This document shows positions 17,296 through 25,371 of a stretch of 64,000 nucleotides of DNA, piece after piece. Under the pieces are notes generated by a model that searched no databases, had not been told where the DNA came from, and was given only the letters and a program-made list of their open reading frames with translations. A program made the position numbers and the translations under genes. This stretch comes from Mesorhizobium_B sp964242945. Its GTDB lineage: Bacteria; Pseudomonadota; Alphaproteobacteria; Rhizobiales; Rhizobiaceae. Within the stretch, counting starts at the first letter, position 1; the number at the start of each line of letters is the position of its first letter. Location of the stretch: the NCBI GenBank assembly GCA_964242945.1, contig CAXTCF010000003.1:1-64000 (forward strand). Direction: 5' to 3'.

Positions 17296-18309
17296 TTACT
17301 CGGCGGGAACGATGGTCGCGGAAGCCGGCGACGTGCCGCTCTTCTTCGCGTGATATTCGGAATAGGCCGCGATCAGCATGTCCTCGTCGCGGTATTGCGG
17401 CACCCAACCGAGGTCGCGCTCGCCCTTGGACACGTCGAGCACGCAGAACTCGTCGGCGATCAGGTACTGCTCCGGGTCCATGATCGGCATGTTCATGAGG
17501 TCGAGCAGGTCGAGCGTGCGCTTGACGGCCCAGGCCGGCGTCGGCAGCAGAAACGACTTCGAGCCGGCATATCCGATGAGGTCGCCGAGCAGCTTGCGGA
17601 CCGGCGGCGGGTTCAGCGAGCCGAGGTTGTAGGCCTCGTTCGGCACGCCGGCGTGGAAGGCGGCGCGCGCGGCGGAGGCGCAGTCGAACACCGAGATGAA
17701 CTGATACGGGTTGTGGCCGGAGCCGATCATGGGAACCGGCAGGTTCGCGTCGATAAGCTTGAACAGCTTCTCCAGGATGCCGAGCCGGCCGGGGCCGATG
17801 ATCAGGCGCGGGCGGAACAGGGAAATCCGCATGCCCTTCTCGCGCCAGCCTGCCGCCAGTTCCTCGGTCTTCCACTTGGACAGGCCGTACTCGCCGAGCG
17901 GCGCGACCGGATGGTCCTCGGTCATCGGATGCATGACCGTGTGGCCGTAGATCATGTCGGTGGTGAAGTGGACGAGGTTCGGAGCGCCCGCCTTGTCCAT
18001 CGCGTGGATGATGTTCTCCGTGCCGTGAAAGTTCACGGGGAAGAAGAAGTCGTGGCGCTTCGCCCGCACCTGGAGGGGCGACAGCATCTTGGCCGACAGG
18101 TTATAGACCATGTCGTCGGCCTTCAGTTCCAACCGCGCGATCGAGGCGGGATCGGTGACATCCGTCATGACGTGGCGGACGCCGCGGGCGTAGTGGGGAA
18201 GCTCGCTCTTGGCGATGTCGGCCACGACGACCTCGTGGCCGTCGGCGAGAAGCTTGGGCGCGAGGTGGCGCCCGACAAAGCCGTCGCCGCCGAAAATAAC
18301 CTGTCTCAT
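17296..18309 (-). CDS. NAD-dependent epimerase/dehydratase (extended SDR)
   Basis: This 337-aa extended SDR has the NAD loop FGGDGFVGRHLAP, DVTD after it, the catalytic YGLSK (Tyr-x-x-x-Lys) and a substrate-binding C-terminal half. Such enzymes epimerise, oxidise or decarboxylate activated sugars. ATG 18309 overlaps the stop of the upstream EamA gene (ATGA), implying translational coupling. Together with the aminotransferase it looks like an oxidise-then-aminate pair acting on a sugar, here probably on a polyprenyl-linked pentose because the operon begins with a prenyl phosphoribosyltransferase-like gene. Confidence 0.87.
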   Translation of the reverse strand: MRQVIFGGDGFVGRHLAPKLLADGHEVVVADIAKSELPHYARGVRHVMTDVTDPASIARLELKADDMVYNLSAKMLSPLQVRAKRHDFFFPVNFHGTENIIHAMDKAGAPNLVHFTTDMIYGHTVMHPMTEDHPVAPLGEYGLSKWKTEELAAGWREKGMRISLFRPRLIIGPGRLGILEKLFKLIDANLPVPMIGSGHNPYQFISVFDCASAARAAFHAGVPNEAYNLGSLNPPPVRKLLGDLIGYAGSKSFLLPTPAWAVKRTLDLLDLMNMPIMDPEQYLIADEFCVLDVSKGERDLGWVPQYRDEDMLIAAYSEYHAKKSGTSPASATIVPAE

Positions 18310-18749
18310 CGGGAAACCGCCTGGGTTGCTTGGATTGCGGGGGTGGAGGCAGCGCTCGCCTCGACCTGCGGCGCGCGGGCAAGGCCGCTCTGGGCGATCA
18401 GCACGGTGCCGAAGCAGATGAAGCCGATGCCGGCGATGCGCAGGGCGCCGAGGTTCTCGCCGAAGACGAAAAAGGCGAACACCGCGACGGCCACGTAGGC
18501 GAGGCTGAGGAACGGGAAGGCGAAGGAGATCTCGACCTTCGACAGCACGAAGAGGTGCGACGCCATCGAGACCACGAACATGCACAGGCCCAGGAACACC
18601 CAGGGGCTGAACACGATCTGGAGGATTTTCAGCGCGGGGTTGACGCCCGCGAAGGAGAGGGGACCGAGCATCATCATGCCCTGCTTGAGCATCAGCTGGG
18701 CCGCAGCGTTGGTCAGCACCGTGAAAAGTATGAAGGGCAGGTATTTCAT
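18306..18749 (-). CDS. small four-helix EamA/SMR-type membrane protein (ArnE/ArnF-like)
   Basis: This 147-aa protein has four hydrophobic segments (FILFTVLTNAAAQLMLKQG; PWVFLGLCMFVVSMASHLFV; FAFPFLSLAYVAVAVFAFF; IAGIGFICFGTVLIAQSG). The size and NAAAQLMLKQG opening are those of the ArnE/ArnF-type half-size DMT proteins that move undecaprenyl-phosphate-aminoarabinose across the membrane, rather than of full-length ten-helix EamA exporters. ATG 18749 is preceded by AGGAAA; a 7-codon extension is possible. A lipid-linked-sugar flippase is the best contextual assignment; a small-multidrug-type efflux protein is the alternative. Confidence 0.75.
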   Translation of the reverse strand: MKYLPFILFTVLTNAAAQLMLKQGMMMLGPLSFAGVNPALKILQIVFSPWVFLGLCMFVVSMASHLFVLSKVEISFAFPFLSLAYVAVAVFAFFVFGENLGALRIAGIGFICFGTVLIAQSGLARAPQVEASAASTPAIQATQAVSR

Positions 18750-18869
18750 GGGCTTTTCCTGTTTCCACAAGCTTCTACGCGAAGGAGAGAAAGCTTCCGT
18801 GAAGCGGGCGGCCGCGATTTTCGGGAGAGCGGAAAGACGGCGTTAACCGGCACTCGGCCGGGCGTGCCG

Positions 18870-20303
18870 TCAGGCGCCCGCCAGCACCAGAAGCAGCGCG
18901 CCGGTTGCCGCGGCCACCTGGCTGCGCCAGTCGCGCAGGATGAAGACCACGGGGTCGTCATGCATCTCGTCGCGGCGCGCCAGGATCCAGACCCGCATGG
19001 TGAGGTAGAGCACGATCGGCGCCAAGGGCCACACCATCCAGGGATAGGCGTAGAGATCCCGCACCTTGTCGGAGTCGATGTAGAGAGCGAGCACCAGCGC
19101 CGAGGAGAATGCCGAGGCCATGCCGGCCTGGGCGACGATCTCCTGGTCTTCCGCGCGGTAGCCGCGCCCCGCGATGCGCTCGCCGGGGACCAGCGCCGAG
19201 GAGCGAAGCTCGACGAAACGCTTCACCAGCGCCAGCGACAGGAAGAAGAAGATCGAGAAGGCGAGCAGCCAGAACGACACTTCCACGCGGGCGGCCGCGG
19301 CGCCGGCCAGGATGCGGACGGTGTAGAGGCCTGCCAGCATCAGCACGTCGAGCAGCAGCATCCGCTTCACCGACAGCGAGTAAGCGGTTGTCGCCACGAG
19401 GTAGGCCGCGAGCACGCCGGCAAACTCGATCGGGAGGACCAAGGCGCAAAGGCCGCTGACAGTCAGCAGGATGCCGATCGCGGCAAGGCCGAACGGGATC
19501 GGAAGCACGCCGCTCGCGAAGGGCCGCTTGCGCTTCGTGGGGTGGCGGCGGTCCAGGGCGAGGTCGAAGAAGTCGTTGAGAATATAGACCGCCGACGCGG
19601 CCGCGCTGAAGGCGACGAAAGCGACTAGGCACGAGAAGATCATGGGATAATTGAACCACTCGTGGTTCAGCGCCAGCGGCACGACGATCAGCGCATTCTT
19701 GAGCCACTGGTGCACGCGCAGCATCTTCAAGACGGTCTTGAAGGTGGGGCGCGGCGTTGCGACAAGCTGGCCGCCGTTCATCCGGTGCCACCGCGCGGCG
19801 CTGCGGTCCGGCGCGACGACGAAGGCTCGGCGCGCGGCGTCGAAGAGGCAGAGGTCGTGGCGGCTGTTGCCGAGGTAGTCGAAGCCGGCATCACCATAGG
19901 TTTCAGTCAGAGCGCGGCATTTGTTGCGGGACGTGAAGTTGGCGCCCTCCCCCGTGGAGAGCACGACGTCGAACAAACCGAGATGGCTGCCGATCGCGTC
20001 CGCGAATCTCGTCGGCGATCCTGTAGCCAGGACGACGGGGCGGCCGAGCAGCTTGGCTTCCTCGATCAAGGCGAGGACTTCGGGCCGGTAGGGCAACGCG
20101 GCCGGGTCTATGCTGATGCGCTTGGCGATTTCGCGCTTGAGCGCGGCCGGGCCTTTCAGCAGCCAGAACGGCAGGAGAAGCAGCGCCACCGGCTGCTTGC
20201 GCAGGAGGATGAACAGCCCCTCCCACAGCAGGTCCGATGCGATCAGCGTTCCGTCGAGATCGACGACCAGCGGAACTGTCCGGCTGTCGGCCAAGGCATC
20301 CAT
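18870..20303 (-). CDS. HAD phosphatase-UbiA prenyltransferase fusion (decaprenyl-phosphate phosphoribosyltransferase-like)
   Basis: This is a 477-aa two-domain protein. Residues ~1-190 form a HAD phosphatase: LVVDLDGTLIASD (nucleophile Asp), VLATGSPTRFA (motif II) and YLGNSRHDLCLFDAA (acidic motif). From ~200 it is an integral-membrane UbiA prenyltransferase with VHQWLKNALI and NDFFDLALDRRHPTKRKRPF. The DRxHPxKRxRPxASG pattern is typical of DPPR synthase, which joins PRPP to decaprenyl phosphate; the fused phosphatase could remove the 5-phosphate. ATG 20303 (or GTG 20312) follows GGGAAAGAG. It is first in the operon, 120 bp before the EamA gene. Confidence 0.85.
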   Translation of the reverse strand: MDALADSRTVPLVVDLDGTLIASDLLWEGLFILLRKQPVALLLLPFWLLKGPAALKREIAKRISIDPAALPYRPEVLALIEEAKLLGRPVVLATGSPTRFADAIGSHLGLFDVVLSTGEGANFTSRNKCRALTETYGDAGFDYLGNSRHDLCLFDAARRAFVVAPDRSAARWHRMNGGQLVATPRPTFKTVLKMLRVHQWLKNALIVVPLALNHEWFNYPMIFSCLVAFVAFSAAASAVYILNDFFDLALDRRHPTKRKRPFASGVLPIPFGLAAIGILLTVSGLCALVLPIEFAGVLAAYLVATTAYSLSVKRMLLLDVLMLAGLYTVRILAGAAAARVEVSFWLLAFSIFFFLSLALVKRFVELRSSALVPGERIAGRGYRAEDQEIVAQAGMASAFSSALVLALYIDSDKVRDLYAYPWMVWPLAPIVLYLTMRVWILARRDEMHDDPVVFILRDWRSQVAAATGALLLVLAGA

Positions 20304-20494
20304 ATCGCGCACTCTTTCCCGGCACCCATGTTTCGGGCTGATTATTCCGGGAGTTCTAGCGCGGCTGCGACCTCCGCCGGGTTAAGAAGGGACGGCTTGA
20401 AGGCCCGGCGGAATCTGTTTTGCTGCGGTTGGTTAAGCGCGTTTCAACGGAAAGCCGCGAATGCGGAATATTCCTGCGCCGGGCGCAAAAGCGG

Positions 20495-20758
20495 CTACTT
20501 GACGTGCCCGACGCCGCCGGAAATCTCGATCGTTTCCGCGCCGGTCAGCGCTTCGCGGTCGCCGTTGGGCATGGTCACGAAGCAGCCGTCCGGGCAGAAC
20601 TCCGCACTTTCGCCGGCGCCGAGCGAAATCTCGGAGCGGGACCCGCCTTCCGCGACGGTGATCGTGCGCGTTTCGCTGTCCAGGTTGATCGCGCTCGCCG
20701 CCATGCCGGCGCCGCTGAGGCCGACCAGAAAGGCAAACCCAAGGAGAACCCGTTTCAT
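20495..20758 (-). CDS. hypothetical small secreted protein, 87 aa
   Basis: Signal peptide (MKRVLLGFAFLVGLSGAGMAASA) followed by a ~65-residue beta-rich mature domain with two close cysteines (EFCPDGCFVTMPNG). ATG 20758 is preceded by cattle of basic codons in a longer open frame, but the signal peptide start is clear. The EFCPDGCFV motif resembles small periplasmic proteins seen in Hyphomicrobiales; no function is known. It lies upstream of, and on the same strand as, the HAD-UbiA operon, separated by 191 bp. Confidence 0.7.
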   Translation of the reverse strand: MKRVLLGFAFLVGLSGAGMAASAINLDSETRTITVAEGGSRSEISLGAGESAEFCPDGCFVTMPNGDREALTGAETIEISGGVGHVK

Positions 20759-20895
20759 GTCTCGATCCGGCGCTTTGCGCCGCTCACGGTTGGAGGACAC
20801 CGATTGCCCTGACGATGAGAGGTATAGGGCGCGGCGCCTGAACATCGGCTGAATGCACGCATTTGCAGCGGTTCACGTCAAGCGGAGCCGATGCG

Positions 20896-23358
20896 CTATC
20901 CACCGCGCAAACTGCGCCGGGACGCGCGTTGGACCGGCGGCTTATCCTCTTCCGGGGCAGGCTGCGGGTGGGGAGCCGCCGCCGGTGCCGGCGCTTCCTC
21001 CGGCTTCAGCATGCCGGGCATTTCGATCCCGTCGCGCCGGAAAGCTTCCAGGATTGCGAAGCGGAGATCGTTGCCGACCGAATTCTGGTTGAGGATGTCG
21101 GCCAGGAACACGCGCAGTTCCATCTCGACCGCCGTGGGGGCGAAGTTCAGGAGGACCGCGATGGGCTCCGGGTTTTTCAGCACGAGCGGATGGGCCTTGG
21201 CCGCCTCCAGAAGAGCCGCATGGGCGCGCCGCATGTCGGCGCCGTAGGCAACGCTGACCTTGATATCGACGCGGCCGAGCTTGTTGCGGTGCGTCCAGTT
21301 GCCGACGGCATCGTTGATGAGGCTGGAATTCGGCAGGATCACCGTCTGGCGCTGAAATGTTTCCACCTCGGTCGCCCGCACGCTGATCTTCTTGACGGTG
21401 CCCGTCACTGCGCCGGCCACGATCCAGTCGCCGACCTTGAACGGCCGCTCGGCCAGCAGGATCAGGCCGGACACGAAGTTGCTGACGATGTTCTGAAGGC
21501 CGAAGCCGATGCCGAGCGAAAGCGCGCCGGCCACCAGCGCGAGGCTGGACAGGCTGATGCCGGCAGCCGAGATCGCGATCAGGCCAGCCAAAGCGAGGCC
21601 GGCATAACCCACAACGAGCCGGATCGAATTGCGCACGCCGGAGTCCACCCGGCCCCGCGCCAGAACGGAGCCGTCCAGCCAGTTCTGGAACCAGCGCGTG
21701 AGGAGATAGCCGGCGACGAACAGGGCAAGCCCGGTCAGCACGCCCACCGGAGAGACATGGAGCGTGCCGACGCTGAAGCCGGATGCAGCCTGGATCGCCC
21801 AAGCGCGCAGGTCGCCCGGCTGGAAACCCCATTGCAGGAGGATGAGCGGTATGCCGGCCGCGAGGACCAACAGATTGACGGTGAGGCCGAGCGCGACGGC
21901 GATGCCGTCGAGGCCGCCTTCGTCGAGCTGCAAACGGTTTTGAAGGCGGGCGCCGAAGCGGCTGCGGGCGAGCGCCCCGTCTTCCGAAAGCGCACGGGCA
22001 AGCAGGACGCCGATATACATCAGGCCGAGGATGGCGCCCGTCATCACCGCCTGGCGCGAGGCGAAGCGGGCAAGGCCGATATAGCCGGTGAGCGCCGGCA
22101 GGATCGTCAGGCCGCTCAAGCCGAAGATGAGCGCCCGCACGGATGCCGGCCATGGTTTCGGCGAGCCGTCGGGATGCGCGAAGGGTTTGACGAGGCCGAT
22201 CAGCAGGAGCAGCAGGCCGATTGCGACCGCCGCCAAGAAGCTTACCGCGACCGTCAAAGCCAAGGGAGAGCCGCGAAGCTCGAAGATGGCGGCAAGCAGG
22301 AAGTCCGCCCCGTTGAACAGGGCCATCGTGACGACCAGCGCCAGGAGCAGCGAAGCAGGCCGGGACTCCACGCCGATCAGGCGCCAGTTCGGCAATTTTG
22401 GCGCCAGAACCCTGTCCCCTAAGCGGAACACGAATGCCACCGCGGCAAGCACGAGGAACAGCGCACGCAGCAGGACGCCGATGTCGCCGCGCAAGATGCC
22501 GAAATAGTCGAACAGGAACCAGGTCGCGCCAAGGAAGACGCAGAACGCCCCGGTCGGCAGCACGGTGGACCAGAAAGCGGTGGCCAGCCGATCGAGCGGG
22601 GATGGGTCGGCGGCAGCGTCGCGCCGGAGCACGGGGCGGAACAGCCTGCGGCCGCCGAACAGAAGCGCGGCGGCGGCAAGCGCGGCGAAGAAGCACGCCG
22701 CCAGCACCGGCTGGAGCTTGAAGCGCAGGGCGAAATGCGCCCAGGCGGCGATCGAGCGGCCCAGCCCCGCGGCCTCGTCGGCCGTGCTTTCCCGCACTTC
22801 CTCCAGCAGGGCGGCGTTGATCGGGGTGCGGCGGGTCAGCAGGCCGGAAAACAGCGCCCGGCGCAGGCTGGCAACGCGCGTCGTCAGGTTTTCGGTACGG
22901 ATCGAAAGCTGCTCGGCCGTGCCGAGAAGCGCGTTGATGCCTGCCTTTTCGGCCACGAGCGCCTTGCGCTCGGCGGAGATCGCGTCCGGCTCCGGCGGCT
23001 GCCCGTCGCCCGGGGGGCTGCCGAGTTGGCTCAGGCGGTCGTTGATGGCGGTGAGCCGCGGCCGGAAGGCGACACCGCTGCCGATGATATCCCGGCTTGT
23101 CTCGTCCAGTGCTAGGCGGATGTCCACCAGCCTGTCATCGCTGCCTGCACTCGACGCGATCGCGTCCTGAAGCTGATCCACTCTCTTCCTGAGCGAATCG
23201 AGCGCCGCCTTCTGCTCGGTGAGCAGCGCGGGCGCGGTGCCGTCCTGCGCTGCCGCCGCGAGCGGCAGGAGGACGGCCATGGCTAGAAGGAAGAGCGCGG
23301 CGAACCGGGCGCAAAGGTTCGGCAAAGTCTGAAGACTCCGGGTGAGTGGAGAAACCAT
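20896..23358 (-). CDS. DUF3772 mechanosensitive ion channel family protein (MscS-type)
   Basis: This protein of about 820 aa belongs to the large MscS/MscK-like group. Signal peptide/first helix (FAALFLLAMAVLLPLAAAAQ), a periplasmic coiled-coil DUF3772-like region (TEQKAALDSLRKRVDQLQDAI), many membrane helices, then the MscS pore and beta domain (LGIGFGLQNIVSNFVSGL, ERPFKVGDWIVAG, VILPNSSLINDAVGNWT). A proline/alanine-rich tail ends in basic residues (RASRRSLRGG). ATG 23358 is chosen because it immediately precedes the signal sequence; the frame extends further upstream without coding character. It would release osmolytes on hypo-osmotic shock. Its 5' end is divergent from soxB. Confidence 0.88.
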   Translation of the reverse strand: MVSPLTRSLQTLPNLCARFAALFLLAMAVLLPLAAAAQDGTAPALLTEQKAALDSLRKRVDQLQDAIASSAGSDDRLVDIRLALDETSRDIIGSGVAFRPRLTAINDRLSQLGSPPGDGQPPEPDAISAERKALVAEKAGINALLGTAEQLSIRTENLTTRVASLRRALFSGLLTRRTPINAALLEEVRESTADEAAGLGRSIAAWAHFALRFKLQPVLAACFFAALAAAALLFGGRRLFRPVLRRDAAADPSPLDRLATAFWSTVLPTGAFCVFLGATWFLFDYFGILRGDIGVLLRALFLVLAAVAFVFRLGDRVLAPKLPNWRLIGVESRPASLLLALVVTMALFNGADFLLAAIFELRGSPLALTVAVSFLAAVAIGLLLLLIGLVKPFAHPDGSPKPWPASVRALIFGLSGLTILPALTGYIGLARFASRQAVMTGAILGLMYIGVLLARALSEDGALARSRFGARLQNRLQLDEGGLDGIAVALGLTVNLLVLAAGIPLILLQWGFQPGDLRAWAIQAASGFSVGTLHVSPVGVLTGLALFVAGYLLTRWFQNWLDGSVLARGRVDSGVRNSIRLVVGYAGLALAGLIAISAAGISLSSLALVAGALSLGIGFGLQNIVSNFVSGLILLAERPFKVGDWIVAGAVTGTVKKISVRATEVETFQRQTVILPNSSLINDAVGNWTHRNKLGRVDIKVSVAYGADMRRAHAALLEAAKAHPLVLKNPEPIAVLLNFAPTAVEMELRVFLADILNQNSVGNDLRFAILEAFRRDGIEMPGMLKPEEAPAPAAAPHPQPAPEEDKPPVQRASRRSLRGG

Positions 23359-23503
23359 CTGATCAATTTGTGATTTTTGCGCGGCAAGCGGCCGGCTTGA
23401 CGGGACGGGTCGAAGACACGAAAAGCCGTGCCGCAATCCTTCGATACGATTTTCCACGCGTGCCCTAGTGTGGCATCGCCCCCTCCCCTCCGGTCTGGTG
23501 CTC

Positions 23504-24878
23504 ATGGCGGAATATTCGGCCTTCTCGCTGCTGCGCAACGCGCTTTCCGGCAACCGCGACTGGAAGCCGGTCTGGCGCAAGCCTGAGCCCAAGCCTTCCT
23601 ATGACGTGATCGTCATCGGCGGCGGCGGGCACGGGCTTTCGACGGCCTACTATCTCGCCGCCGAGCACGGCATCACCAATGTCGCGGTGCTGGAGCGGGG
23701 CTGGGTCGGCCAGGGCAATATCGGGCGCAACACGACGATCGTGCGATCCAACTACATGCTGCCGGCAAACCTGCGCTTCTACGAGCACTCCATGAAGCTC
23801 TGGGAGAACCTCTCGCACGAACTGAACTACAACGTGATGTTCTCGCAGCGCGGCATCCTGAACCTTGCGCACACGCCGGGACAGGTGGACGAGATGGCGC
23901 GGCGCGGCAACGCCATGCGACACGAGGGCGTGGATGCCGAACTGCTGAATCGGGAGCAGGTGGCGAAGTTCGTGCCGGGCCTCGACGTGTCGGGCTCCGC
24001 CCGCTTTCCCGTGGCCGGCGGGCTCCTTCAGCCCCGCGGGCGCCCCCGGGCCCCCCCCCCGGGGGGGGGGGGGGCCCCCCCCGGGGGGGGGGGGCCCCGA
24101 CGTGGGGGGCGCGGCCCGCTTCCCCGGGGCCGGGGGGCCCCTCCCGCCCCGCGCCGCCACGGCGCGGCACGACGCGGTGGCCTGGGGCTATGCCCGCGGC
24201 GCCGACCGGCGCGGCGTGGACATCGTGGAGCACTGCGAAGTCACAGGCTTCCTGCGCGACGGCGACCGCATCACGGGCGTCCAGACGACACGGGGCGAGA
24301 TCAGGGCGGGCAAGGTAGCGATCGTCGTAGCGGGCATGACCAGCCACGTGATGAAGCTGGCGGGCATCGAAAACCTGCCGATCGAAAGCCATGTGCTCCA
24401 AGCCTTCGTGTCGGAGTCGCTGAAACCTTTCGTGGACACGGTCGTGACGTTCGGCGCGGGCCACCTCTACATGTCGCAGTCGGACAAGGGCGGGCTGGTC
24501 TTCGGCGGCGACATCGACGGCTACAACACCTATTCGCAGCGCGGCAACCTGCCGATCGTGGAAGAGGTGATGGCCGAGATGGTGGCGATGTTCCCCAGCC
24601 TGTCGCGCGTGCGGCTGCTGCGCTCCTGGGGCGGCATCATGGACATGAGCATGGACGGCTCGCCGATAATCACCACGGGGCCGCTGCCCGGCCTCTACCT
24701 CAACACCGGCTGGTGCTACGGCGGCTTCAAGGCCACACCCGCCTCCGGCTGGTGTTTTGCGCATACCATCGCCAAAGACGAACCGCACGCGCTCAACGCG
24801 CCGTTCACGCTCGACCGCTTCAACCGCGGCATCCTGATCGACGAAAAAGGCCAGGGCGCCACGCCCCGGATGCACTGA
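23504..24878 (+). CDS. soxB: sarcosine oxidase subunit beta (frame broken by a sequence artefact)
   Basis: SoxB is the catalytic flavin subunit of heterotetrameric sarcosine oxidase. Both halves are clear: VIVIGGGGHGLSTAYYLAAE and NIGRNTTIVRSNY before the break, and TSHVMKLAGIENLPIESHVLQ through RSWGGIMDMSMDGSPIITTG and GWCYGGFKATPASGW after it. Between 23984 and 24160 a segment is repeated at an offset of 115 bp around poly-C/poly-G runs. Removing 115 bp restores one frame and gives 419 residues, the usual SoxB length. The gene is therefore almost certainly intact in the organism. It is first in soxBDAG. Confidence 0.9.
23984..24160. repeat. corrupted 115-bp-offset duplication with poly-C/poly-G core (assembly artefact)
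   Basis: The segment from GACGTG at 23984 recurs from GACGTG at 24099 in degraded form, with many T and A positions replaced by G or C. Between the copies lie runs of C and G (about 24050-24096). This has no coding character and looks like low-quality sequence at a read or contig join. Confidence 0.85.
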
Positions 24879-24915
24879 ATTTGCGAAAGCTGGTCCGACC
24901 CTTGCGCGTTTCACG

Positions 24916-25026
24916 CCCCCCTCTGGCCTGCCGGCCATCTCCCCCACACGGAGGGAGATCACGCGCGACATCGACACAGCCAATCTCCCTCCTTGTGGGG
25001 GAGATGGCCGGCAGGCCAGAGGGGGG
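24916..25026. repeat. long intergenic palindrome (rhizobial-type repeat element)
   Basis: Two 44-bp arms (24916-24959 and 24983-25026) are near-perfect reverse complements with a 23-bp spacer. The arms contain CTGGCCTGCCGGCCATCTCC and a CCCCCACA..GGAGGGAGAT end. Elements of this style (GGGGGAGAT..CCAGAGGGGG) are scattered between genes in rhizobial genomes. It sits in the soxB-soxD gap and could form a strong hairpin in the sox transcript. Confidence 0.8.
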
Positions 25027-25068
25027 CAAACCGCGAGGCGGGGAAGGCACGGCGGAGAGGCTCATCCA

Positions 25069-25371
25069 ATGATCATTTCCTGCCCCTATTGCGGCCCGCG
25101 CGACCTCGTGGAGTTCGCCTATCAGGGCGACGGCAGCCGCGTGCGCCCCGATCCGGTTTCGACCGACCAGGACGCCTGGAACGAATACGTCTATGCGCGA
25201 AAAAACCCGGTCGGCCCGCACCGGGAGATCTGGCAGCACTCCGGCGGCTGCCGTGTCCACCTCGCGCTCCTGCGCAACACGATGACGCATGAAATTCTCG
25301 AAACGCGCGCGCTGCGGCCCGGCATCGGTCCGTCTGAAGGCGCGCCGGCCGATGCGGGAGAGCCGGCATGA
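25069..25371 (+). CDS. soxD: sarcosine oxidase subunit delta
   Basis: This 100-aa small subunit of heterotetrameric sarcosine oxidase binds structural zinc. The zinc ligands appear as CPYCG at residues 5-9 and as His/Cys in WQHSGGCRVHLALLRN. The C-terminal tail is longer and more Ala/Pro-rich than the core. A GGAG ribosome site precedes ATG 25069. The TGA overlaps soxA's ATG by 4 bp, so delta and alpha are translationally coupled. Confidence 0.93.
   Translation: MIISCPYCGPRDLVEFAYQGDGSRVRPDPVSTDQDAWNEYVYARKNPVGPHREIWQHSGGCRVHLALLRNTMTHEILETRALRPGIGPSEGAPADAGEPA

Noticed and set aside
18306..18749. Small EamA protein as a multidrug SMR efflux pump
   Set aside because: Not excluded, but the ATGA overlap with the sugar SDR and the UbiA context fit an ArnE/ArnF-like flippase better.
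24040..24100. Poly-C/poly-G tract as a G-quadruplex or phase-variation switch in soxB
   Set aside because: It is flanked by a degraded copy of the adjacent coding sequence at a fixed 115-bp offset, and removing that offset restores a normal-length SoxB. An artefact explains everything seen.
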